From: Gemmatimonadota bacterium
GTDB lineage: Bacteria; Gemmatimonadota; Gemmatimonadetes; Gemmatimonadales; Gemmatimonadaceae
NCBI GenBank assembly: GCA_028287225.1
Contig: JAQBPZ010000390.1
Coordinates: 1-7,985 of the forward strand
Reading direction: 5' to 3'
DNA length: 7,985 nucleotides
Position numbers and translations under genes: made by a program. The notes beneath the pieces are model-generated. The model was not told where the DNA came from and did no database searches. It was given only the letters and a program-made list of their open reading frames with translations. Of the stretch, positions 1 to 5,384 are shown piece by piece; position 1 is the first letter of the stretch; each line of letters begins with the position of its first letter.

Positions 1-162
1 GCGCTGCTAACGCGCGGGCCGGCGCCTGAATGAAACGAGCTCCGCGATCGGTCCACCATGGCTACCGCCGCGCGCGTTTCGTAGCTTCCCTGTCACCCGT
101 ACGCGAAACGTCCCGCCGCTCACATCCGTACGGACGGCATCCGAACCCCACAGGAATCGCCC

Positions 163-567
163 ATGATCACCCGTGAAGACGTCGAGACGTTTCTCGACCG
201 CCTCAGCCCCGATGGGGCTTCCCACCGCGAAGTCGAGACCGGTCTCTGGATCGTCAGGCCCAGTGGCCCGCTCGACTTCGACGTCGTCATTACGCACAAT
301 CCCCCGGTGCTCCTGCTCCGGGTGAAAGTCATGCCGCTGCCCGCCGATCCCGGCGAGACTGCGGCCCTCAGCCGCCGCCTGCTCGAGCTCAATGCGACGG
401 ACATGCTTCACGGCTCGTACGGCATCGACGCCGACGCCGTCGTGCTCACCGAGGCGCTGGAACTCGCGCATCTGGACTACGAGGAGTTCCTCGCCGCGTA
501 CGAGAGCATGACGCTGTCGCTGTCGTCGCACATGCGCGAGCTGGCCGCCTTCCGAGAGGTTCGCTGA
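163..567 (+). CDS. YbjN-domain / CesT-like small protein
   Basis: A 134-residue acidic protein with no signal peptide or membrane segment, so probably cytosolic. The layout is an N-terminal helix (about residues 3-14), a run of beta strands (about 21-60, including DFDVVITHNPPVLLLRVKV), then helices from about 64 to 130. This matches the alpha-beta-alpha fold of YbjN and type III chaperone-like (CesT) proteins, which generally bind other proteins and have no known catalysis. ATG 163 is preceded by AGGA at 152-155, seven bases away, a good ribosome binding site. The stop is 3 nt before the PspA gene, so the two are probably co-transcribed and the product may act as a partner or regulator of PspA. 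That role is inferred from position only. The family call is based on fold pattern and context; there is no sharp motif. The reading frame itself is secure. Confidence 0.72.
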   Translation: MITREDVETFLDRLSPDGASHREVETGLWIVRPSGPLDFDVVITHNPPVLLLRVKVMPLPADPGETAALSRRLLELNATDMLHGSYGIDADAVVLTEALELAHLDYEEFLAAYESMTLSLSSHMRELAAFREVR

Positions 568-570
568 CCC

Positions 571-1356
571 ATGGGGATTTTCGATCGCCTTTCGACGCTG
601 CTCAAGTCGAATCTCAATGACCTGATCTCCTCGGCCGAACATCCCGAGAAGATGCTGAACCAGATCATCGTCGACATGCGCAACCAGCTGGCAAAGGCCA
701 AGCAGCAGGTTGCCGCCGCCATCGCCGACGAGAAGCGTCTCAAGGACCAGGCCGACCAGGAGTTCAAGCTCGCCGACGACTGGGACAAGCGCGCGATGCT
801 CGCGGTGCAGGAAGACCGTGACGATCTTGCGAAGCAGGCATTGCTGCGCGGCCAGGAGCATCTCGAGCATGGCCAGCAGCTCGCGAGTACGTGGGAGCAG
901 CACAAGGCCGAGACGGACAAGCTGAAGCAGTCGCTCCGCGACCTGAACGACAAGATCGAGGAGGCGAAGCGCAAGAAGAACCTGCTCGTCGCCCGCCAGC
1001 GCCGCGCGCAGGCGCAGCAGCGCATCGCCGAGACGATGTCCTCGCTGTCCGAGAAGAGCGCCTTCGAGGCGTTCGCCCGGATGGAGGAGCGCATCGAGAA
1101 CAACGAGCGCCAGATCAAGGCGTCGGCCGAGATCGACGACGAGTTCAGCGGCGACTCGCTGCAGCGCGACTTCAAGGCGCTCGAGAAGGGCGCCGTCGGG
1201 GTGTCCGTGGACAACCAGCTGCTGGCGCTCAAGCAGAAGATGGGCATGCTCCCCTCGGGGGGCACGACCACGAACAAGGCCATCGGCGCCGGCCAGCGTG
1301 ACGATGACGAGGTGCACGCGGAGATCGAGCGTCCCGGGAACGAGACCAAGCGGTGA
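571..1356 (+). CDS. pspA: PspA/IM30 (phage shock protein A / Vipp1) family protein
   Basis: A 261-residue protein of the PspA/IM30 family, peripheral membrane proteins of the ESCRT-III superfamily that assemble on stressed inner membranes. The start MGIFDRLSTLLKSNLNDLIS is the family's amphipathic lipid-binding helix. It is followed by the typical EHPEKMLNQIIVDMR segment (about residues 23-37) and a long, charge-rich coiled coil to about residue 186 with many Gln, Lys, Glu and Arg. The C-terminal part (DEFSGDSLQRDFKALEK, about 190-206, then LLALKQKMG) is also family-like. The tail of about 30 residues is polar and probably disordered. AGAGG at 555-559 can serve as ribosome binding site, 11 nt before ATG. 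Length is near the usual 220-260. The gene lies between the YbjN-like gene and an AI-2E-family membrane protein whose start overlaps its stop by 4 nt. No pspF, pspB or pspC gene is visible nearby, so the classical regulatory circuit is not in this window. Confidence 0.93.
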   Translation: MGIFDRLSTLLKSNLNDLISSAEHPEKMLNQIIVDMRNQLAKAKQQVAAAIADEKRLKDQADQEFKLADDWDKRAMLAVQEDRDDLAKQALLRGQEHLEHGQQLASTWEQHKAETDKLKQSLRDLNDKIEEAKRKKNLLVARQRRAQAQQRIAETMSSLSEKSAFEAFARMEERIENNERQIKASAEIDDEFSGDSLQRDFKALEKGAVGVSVDNQLLALKQKMGMLPSGGTTTNKAIGAGQRDDDEVHAEIERPGNETKR

Positions 1357-2537
1357 GCAATCAGAAGGCGTCGAAGTTCAAGTTCTCGCCGATCCTCACC
1401 GCGACCGTCCTCACCTTCCTCTTCCTCTGGCTCGCCGGTCGCGTCGCCGAAGTCTTCCTCCTCCTCTTTCTCGGGATCCTGTTCTCGCTCGGGCTGGGCG
1501 CGCTCGCCGGTGTGCTGCACCGGCGGGTCCGCCTGCCCGAGCGCTGGGCGTTCTTCGCCGCCATCCTGATCACGTTCGGCGGCATCGCGCTCCTGTTCAT
1601 GATGCTGGTGCCGCCGCTCATCGCCCAGACGCAGGAGCTCGTGAAGGTGCTCCCCGCGTACATCGGCGGCTGGGAAGCGGCCATCGACCGCGTGGCGGAG
1701 CGGAACCCGGCCCTCAAGTCCGTCTACACCCCGGGGCAGCACCGCATCCTGCTCGCCGTCTACCAGCAGGTGGCCGGACAGTTCGGCAACGTGGTGCCCA
1801 AGGTGATGTCGCTGGTGGAGGTGCTGGTCAGCCTCTTCTCCGTCGTCGTCATGGGGCTCTACCTCGCGCTGCATCCGGCGCTGTACCGCGAGTGGCTCAT
1901 CGTGCTGTTCCCGCCCATCCACCGGGATCTCGTGCGCGACGTCCTGAGCGACGCGTCGCGCCAGCTGCGCGCCTATCTCGTCGGCCTGCTGATGACGATG
2001 GCGTTCCTCGGCACGCTCACGGCCGTGGGCCTCTACCTCCTCGGCGTGCCGTACTACGTCACCTTCGGCGTGTTCACGGGGCTGGCGACGATCGTGCCCT
2101 TCTTCGGGACGCTGCTGGCGACGCTGCTCCCGGCCCTGTTCGTCCTCACGGGCCCCAACGGCGGGCATGCCGCGCTGCTGGTGATCGGCCTGGGCGTCGT
2201 GGTGCACCTCATCGAGGGCAACCTCGTGTCGCCGTACATCACGCAGCGGCAGGTCGACCTGCCGCCGGTGCTCACCATCGTCTTCGTGCTCGTCGTGGGC
2301 AAGCTGCTCGGACCACTGGGGCTGCTCGTCGCCGTGCCGGCCCTGGCGGTGCTGATGGTGGTGGTGAAGCGCATCCTGCTCAACCGGATCTACGAGGGGC
2401 AGGGCTTCCGCCGCACCACGCGCGAGCGGCCGCTCCTGCTGCGGCTCCCCGCCTCCGAAGGCGGCGTGATCGTGCCGCGCGGCTTCATCGACGTGATCTC
2501 GATCATCGAGCGACAGGTCACGACGGCGCCGGTGTAG
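1353..2537 (+). CDS. AI-2E family transporter (TqsA/PerM-like membrane protein)
   Basis: A 394-residue polytopic inner-membrane protein of the AI-2E transporter family. Members export autoinducer-2 (TqsA), act as Na+/H+ antiporters or permeases, or are uncharacterised, so the substrate is unknown. Hydrophobic segments lie at about residues 12-28, 32-55, 66-90, 155-174, 207-231, 234-266, 272-286 and 306-338, the expected eight or so. The soluble stretch at about 91-150 is typical. Two family hallmarks are present: IVPFFG (247-252) and LIEGNLVSPYITQRQVDLPP (286-305). The C-terminal tail from about 345 is polar and longer than in many homologues. The GTG start at 1353 overlaps the TGA of pspA (GTGA), indicating translational coupling; only a weak GGGA (1336-1339) precedes it. 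Co-expression with PspA suggests a link to envelope homeostasis rather than quorum sensing, which is inference. Confidence 0.9.
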   Translation: MSNQKASKFKFSPILTATVLTFLFLWLAGRVAEVFLLLFLGILFSLGLGALAGVLHRRVRLPERWAFFAAILITFGGIALLFMMLVPPLIAQTQELVKVLPAYIGGWEAAIDRVAERNPALKSVYTPGQHRILLAVYQQVAGQFGNVVPKVMSLVEVLVSLFSVVVMGLYLALHPALYREWLIVLFPPIHRDLVRDVLSDASRQLRAYLVGLLMTMAFLGTLTAVGLYLLGVPYYVTFGVFTGLATIVPFFGTLLATLLPALFVLTGPNGGHAALLVIGLGVVVHLIEGNLVSPYITQRQVDLPPVLTIVFVLVVGKLLGPLGLLVAVPALAVLMVVVKRILLNRIYEGQGFRRTTRERPLLLRLPASEGGVIVPRGFIDVISIIERQVTTAPV

Positions 2538-2571
2538 GGATTGGGGATTCGGGATTCGGGATCAGGGATTA
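2537..2571 (+). repeat. Five tandem GGGATTN heptamers
   Basis: Consecutive 7-mers GGGATTG, GGGATTC, GGGATTC, GGGATCA and GGGATTA start at the last base of the AI-2E gene's stop codon. The 11-mer GATTCGGGATC (2553-2563) recurs in perfect inverted orientation at 2773-2783, just upstream of the next gene, so the heptamer block and its inverted counterpart bracket the intergenic region. Such GGGATTC arrays are familiar low-complexity intergenic repeats in GC-rich genomes. No function is known to me. Confidence 0.75.
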
Positions 2572-2579
2572 GGAACTGA

Positions 2580-2619
2580 CCGGGACGCCCCTCGGGCTGG
2601 GGCTGGCTGGGCGTCCCGG
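2580..2619 (+). terminator. GC-rich hairpin downstream of the AI-2E gene (candidate terminator)
   Basis: CCGGGACGCCC (2580-2590) pairs perfectly with GGGCGTCCCGG (2609-2619) around an 18-nt loop, about 43 nt after the stop codon. The position suits transcription termination of the ybjN-pspA-AI-2E operon. No T-run follows (TGGCCGTC), so it is not a canonical intrinsic terminator and might instead be a 3'-end stabilising structure. Confidence 0.5.
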
Positions 2620-2625
2620 GTGGCC

Positions 2626-2743
2626 GTCATCCCGCAGGAGGGAGCGCCGCGACCCAGTGTCGGGACATCCTCTGCCGTGCGCGGGGCGGGCCACGAGCAC
2701 GGGACATCATGCCCCGATACTCGCTGCGCTCGTGCGGGGTGAC
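2626..2743. repeat. Diverged palindromic intergenic element (GTCAYCCCGCA ends)
   Basis: The left end GTCATCCCGCA (2626-2636) and right end TGCGGGGTGAC (2733-2743) are inverted copies with 10 of 11 matches; the exception is a G-U pair in RNA. Further in, the arms remain recognisably homologous with gaps: AGTGTCGGGACATC on the left against AGTATCGGGGCATG on the right read in reverse complement. CACGAGC (2692-2698) also pairs with GCTCGTG (2728-2734), and GGGACATC occurs twice (2662-2669, 2701-2708). The ends resemble a widespread class of intergenic palindromes beginning GTCATCCCG; that likeness is from memory. It contains no credible gene. Confidence 0.55.
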
Positions 2744-2796
2744 CCCGACTCGGGATTCCATCAGCGGTTGCCGATCCCGAATCCGTGTTCCCTCGT

Positions 2797-2802
2797 TATT
2801 TT
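2797..2802 (+). promoter_or_regulatory. Candidate -10 box (TATTTT) for a leaderless DUF1611 transcript
   Basis: TATTTT lies in a locally AT-rich patch of an otherwise GC-rich region and ends exactly 7 nt before ATG 2810. Transcription would then begin at or next to the start codon. No Shine-Dalgarno sequence precedes the ATG, in keeping with a leaderless message. No -35 element stands at 16-18 bp; TTGCCG at 2768-2773 is too far away. Confidence 0.45.
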
Positions 2803-2809
2803 CTGCTCC

Positions 2810-3868
2810 ATGCCCACCGACCTGCGCTACCTGATCCTCGCCGACGGGGCCTTCGGGCCCCAGACCTCCAAGACCGCCAACGCCTGCATCCGCTACACGC
2901 CCGAGCGCGTCGTCGGCGTGGTGGACACGACGCAGGCCGGCCGCACCGCCCAGGCGGTCCTCGGCTTCGGCGGCGACATTCCCGTGGTGGGCACGCTCGA
3001 CGAGGGGCTGCGCCTGAAGCCGACGGCCATCCTGATCGGCATCGCGCCGTCCGGCGGCCAGCTTCCCGAGCCCTGGATCGACCTCCTCGCGCGGGCCATC
3101 GAGCACAAGCTCGACGTCTGGAGCGGGCTGCACCAGTTCGTGAGCGACATCCCGCGCCTGGCGTCGCTCGCACGCCAGCATGGCGTCACCATCCACGACC
3201 TGCGCCGGCCGCCGGCCGACCTGGACGTGTCGCGTGGCCGAGTGCGTGACATCAGCGCCACGGTGGTGCTGACGGTGGGGACGGACTGCAACATCGGGAA
3301 GATGACGACGCAGCTCCAGCTCCTCGGCGCCCTGCGCAACCGTGGCATCCGCACGCGCTTCGCCGCCACGGGGCAGACGGGCATCCTCATCGAGGGCTCC
3401 GGAATCGGCGTGGATGCGGTGATCGCGGACTTCATCGGCGGCGCGGCCGAACGCCTCGTGCTGGAGAGCGCCGAGGGGGCGGACCTGGTGCTCGTGGAGG
3501 GGCAGGGCTCCATCATCCACCCGAGCTTCTCGGGGGTCACGTACGGCCTGCTGCACGGCTCCCTGCCGCACGCGCAGGTGATGTGCGCGCAGCCGAGCCG
3601 CACGGCGATCCGCAATCACGACTGGGTGGCCATCCCGGCACTGCCGGAGTTCATCCGCATGAGCGAGGCGGCCGCCGCCCCGCTGCGTCCCGCGCCGGTG
3701 ATCGCCGTCGCCCTCAACACCTTCGACCTGAGTGAGGACGACGCGCAGCGGGCCATCGAGCGCACGCAGCGGGAGACCGGGCTGCCGACCACCGATCCGG
3801 TGCGGTACGATCCGGCGCCCCTCGTGGGCGCGATCGCCAGCTTCCACGAAGCCCGGGCGAATCGCTGA
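2810..3868 (+). CDS. DUF1611 family P-loop protein (DgcN-like)
   Basis: A 352-residue cytosolic protein of the DUF1611 family. The N-terminal Rossmann-like domain (about 1-140) includes ADGAFGPQTSKTAN (11-24) and VVGVVDTTQAGR (34-45). The C-terminal P-loop domain (about 150-352) carries the nucleotide-binding loop GTDCNIGKMT (157-166), then ATGQTGILIEGSGIGVDAV (186-204) and a Walker-B-like strand leading into DLVLVEGQGSIIHP (225-238). Some members, named DgcN, act with the epimerase-like DgcA in D-glutamate/D-amino-acid catabolism through N-acetylation, and others sit beside dipeptide epimerases. No such partner lies in this window, so the substrate is open. ATG 2810 is chosen because family similarity begins there; an in-frame GTG at 2657 would add 51 residues of repeat-derived sequence. 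The next gene begins 53 nt downstream beyond a hairpin. Confidence 0.88.
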   Translation: MPTDLRYLILADGAFGPQTSKTANACIRYTPERVVGVVDTTQAGRTAQAVLGFGGDIPVVGTLDEGLRLKPTAILIGIAPSGGQLPEPWIDLLARAIEHKLDVWSGLHQFVSDIPRLASLARQHGVTIHDLRRPPADLDVSRGRVRDISATVVLTVGTDCNIGKMTTQLQLLGALRNRGIRTRFAATGQTGILIEGSGIGVDAVIADFIGGAAERLVLESAEGADLVLVEGQGSIIHPSFSGVTYGLLHGSLPHAQVMCAQPSRTAIRNHDWVAIPALPEFIRMSEAAAAPLRPAPVIAVALNTFDLSEDDAQRAIERTQRETGLPTTDPVRYDPAPLVGAIASFHEARANR

Positions 3869-3875
3869 TCCGTGC

Positions 3876-3921
3876 GGTGGAATGATGACGGCCCGCCGAC
3901 CGCGGGGCCGCATCGTCCACC
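3876..3921 (+). other. Imperfect hairpin filling the gap before the ABC-like gene
   Basis: GGTGGA (3876-3881) pairs with TCCACC (3916-3921), GATG (3884-3887) with CATC (3911-3914), and CGGCC (3889-3893) with GGCCG (3906-3910), around a 12-nt loop with single-base bulges and one T-G pair. The stem begins 7 nt after the DUF1611 stop and ends directly against the GTG at 3922. It could terminate or attenuate read-through, or limit ribosome access to that start. No T-run follows. Confidence 0.55.
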
Positions 3922-4416
3922 GTGCCTCCCCTCCTCGTGGCCCGGGACCTTCGCAAGCGCTACCTCGCCGGCCATGGCCGGTGCTGGGCCCATGTGCAGG
4001 TGCTCGCGTCGGTCTCGCTCACGCTGCAGCGTGGGGAGCGGCTCGCCATCGTCGGTGCGCGTGGCAGTGGCAAGACGACGTTGCTGCACTGCCTCACCGG
4101 GCTGCGCCGGCTGGACGGCGGCAGCGTGCGATGGGACGGGTCCGCCGGCGCGCCGTACCGGCTGTGCGGTGAGGCGGCCACCCTTCGCGCCGGCCCTCGG
4201 GAGGGCGCGGCGCTGGTCGAGCTCCCCGATGATTCGCGCGCCGCGGGCGACTGGCTGGATGCGCTCCACGCCCGTCACTCGTCGCACGCCGGGTGGCTCG
4301 TCCTCGCGGCGCGGCTGGGTCCACTCCCGGCGCTCGCGCACCGTGTCCTCGAGCTGCGCGACGGCGTGCTGCGCCCGCTCGCCGACCGGCCGGTCATGCG
4401 GGTGGCCGAGGGATAG
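3922..4416 (+). CDS. Short, degenerate ABC-type ATP-binding protein
   Basis: A 164-residue protein whose first 75 residues look like an ABC ATPase: LLVARDLRKRY (4-14), the strand VSLTLQRGERLAIVG (31-45), an intact Walker A GARGSGKTT (45-53), LLHCLTGLRRLDGGSVRWDG (54-73). After this the Q-loop, helical subdomain and LSGGQ signature are absent. AALVELPDDSRAAGDWLDALHAR (96-118) sits where LLLDEPT(S)xLD-R would be, but the Asp-Glu pair is replaced by Glu-Leu, and no switch His precedes AHRVLELRDGVLRPL (139-153), which matches the usual end of such domains. Normal domains are about 220-240 residues, so about 70 are missing. The frame is open, without a visible frameshift, and codon use matches its neighbours. 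It may bind ATP without canonical hydrolysis. GTG 3922 is the only usable early start in frame, as a stop lies upstream. No permease gene is adjacent. Confidence 0.72.
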   Translation: MPPLLVARDLRKRYLAGHGRCWAHVQVLASVSLTLQRGERLAIVGARGSGKTTLLHCLTGLRRLDGGSVRWDGSAGAPYRLCGEAATLRAGPREGAALVELPDDSRAAGDWLDALHARHSSHAGWLVLAARLGPLPALAHRVLELRDGVLRPLADRPVMRVAEG

Positions 4417-4457
4417 CGGCGAGGCAGGTGTCCCCACCCGGGCAGGCCCTGAGGCGT

Positions 4458-4463
4458 TAGCTT
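4458..4463 (+). promoter_or_regulatory. Candidate -10 box (TAGCTT) for a leaderless mscS transcript
   Basis: TAGCTT ends 7 nt before ATG 4471, the same geometry as TATTTT before the DUF1611 gene (TANNNT, 7 nt, ATG). There is no good Shine-Dalgarno. No convincing -35 hexamer is visible at the expected distance, so this rests on the shared spacing. Confidence 0.35.
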
Positions 4464-4470
4464 GCACCGC

Positions 4471-5379
4471 ATGACTGGCCGACTCCTTCCCCTCCTGCAG
4501 ACCATCTCGCAGCTCACGCAGCAGGTGCGCCGCACGCCGCACAGCGCAGCGGAGTTTCTCGAGGACGTGCGCGACTATGGCTTCTCCCACGGTCCGCGCC
4601 TCGTCGGGATCCTGATCCTCTCGGCGATCGCGTGGTGGATGCTGCGCAAGCTCACGGAGCGGCTGGCGCGGTGGCACGACGATGGGGATGCCGACCGGAC
4701 CACGCTCTCGGAGCAGCGCGCGAAGACCGCGGCCGAGCTCGTGGGCAACGCGGGCAAGGTGCTCATCACCGTGATCGCGCTGCTGTCCATCGCCAGTGCG
4801 CTCGACCTCCAGATCGGCGCCTTCCTCGCCAGCGCCGGCGTGATCGGCCTCGCCATCTCGTTCGGCTCGCAGAGCCTCGTGCGCGACTTCGTCACGGGCT
4901 TCTTCCTCCAGCTCGAGCAGCAGTTCGTGCTCGGCGATTCGGTGCGCGTGGGCACCTTCGAGGGCACGGTGGAGCGCGTCACGCTGCGGCTCGTCTACCT
5001 GCGCGACGCGAGCGGGGCGCTCCACATCATCCCGAACGGCTCCATCGCGCAGGTCACCAACATGTCGCGCAGCTGGGGCCGCGTGGCGGTCGACGTCGAC
5101 ATCCCCTGGGACGATGCCGACCGCGCGGGCGACGTGCTTCGCGAGGTGGCCGAGTCCATGGCGACCGATTCGTCGTGGGACGACGCGCTGCTGGCGAAGC
5201 CGAACCTCACCGGCATCGAGAAGTTCAACGGCGGCATCGTGACCTACCGCATCGTGGCGCGCGTGGTGCCCGGCCGCCGGGACGACGTCGCGCGCGAGCT
5301 GCGCGTGCGCGTCAAGCGGGCGCTCGACGTCGCCCGGGTCCGCGTCGCCTCGCCGCCCGCGCTCGCTCCCGTCCTCTAG
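4471..5379 (+). CDS. MscS-family small-conductance mechanosensitive channel
   Basis: A 302-residue inner-membrane protein of the MscS family, channels that open under membrane tension to release solutes during hypo-osmotic shock. Hydrophobic helices lie at about residues 41-58 and 91-111. The pore-lining TM3 is at about 115-150 with the small-residue pattern FLASAGVIGLAISFGSQSLV and a kink region leading into DFVTGFFLQLEQQFVLGD. The beta domain follows with VRVGTFEGTVERVTLRLVYLRDASG and the family hallmark HIIPNGSIAQVTNMSRSW (185-202). A C-terminal alpha/beta domain ends near residue 292. Length is close to E. coli MscS (286). ATG 4471 is preferred over the in-frame TTG at 4462, three codons upstream. 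The stop is only 5 nt before cysS, so the two are probably co-transcribed. That pairing is probably coincidental in function. Confidence 0.93.
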   Translation: MTGRLLPLLQTISQLTQQVRRTPHSAAEFLEDVRDYGFSHGPRLVGILILSAIAWWMLRKLTERLARWHDDGDADRTTLSEQRAKTAAELVGNAGKVLITVIALLSIASALDLQIGAFLASAGVIGLAISFGSQSLVRDFVTGFFLQLEQQFVLGDSVRVGTFEGTVERVTLRLVYLRDASGALHIIPNGSIAQVTNMSRSWGRVAVDVDIPWDDADRAGDVLREVAESMATDSSWDDALLAKPNLTGIEKFNGGIVTYRIVARVVPGRRDDVARELRVRVKRALDVARVRVASPPALAPVL

Positions 5380-5384
5380 AGACC

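Noticed and set aside
1..58. Possible end of an upstream + strand gene (frame open to TGA at 31-33) or start of a divergent gene at 58 on the - strand
   Set aside because: Only about 10-19 codons are visible in either case, with no recognisable sequence.
73..134. CGTTTCG/CGAAACG inverted repeat (75-81/104-110) and palindrome TCCGTACGGA (125-134) as operator or terminator
   Set aside because: They are short, with a long loop, no T-run and no promoter nearby; chance is likely in GC-rich DNA.
7..2207. Long antisense open frames (436 and 576 codons) opposite the YbjN, pspA and AI-2E genes
   Set aside because: They are rich in Arg, His, Glu and Leu without domain structure, overlap well-supported genes, and are explained by strong GC bias at third codon positions.
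2537..2783. CRISPR array
   Set aside because: The heptamers are contiguous with no spacers, and the other repeats here are inverted rather than direct.
2657..2809. GTG-initiated 51-residue N-terminal extension of the DUF1611 protein
   Set aside because: It translates the palindromic repeat, lacks family similarity, and the next in-frame ATG begins the conserved Rossmann segment.
2627..5025. Antisense frames of 428 and 469 codons opposite DUF1611, mini-ABC and mscS
   Set aside because: Low-complexity Arg/Ala/Gly/Pro composition, with recognisable proteins on the other strand throughout.
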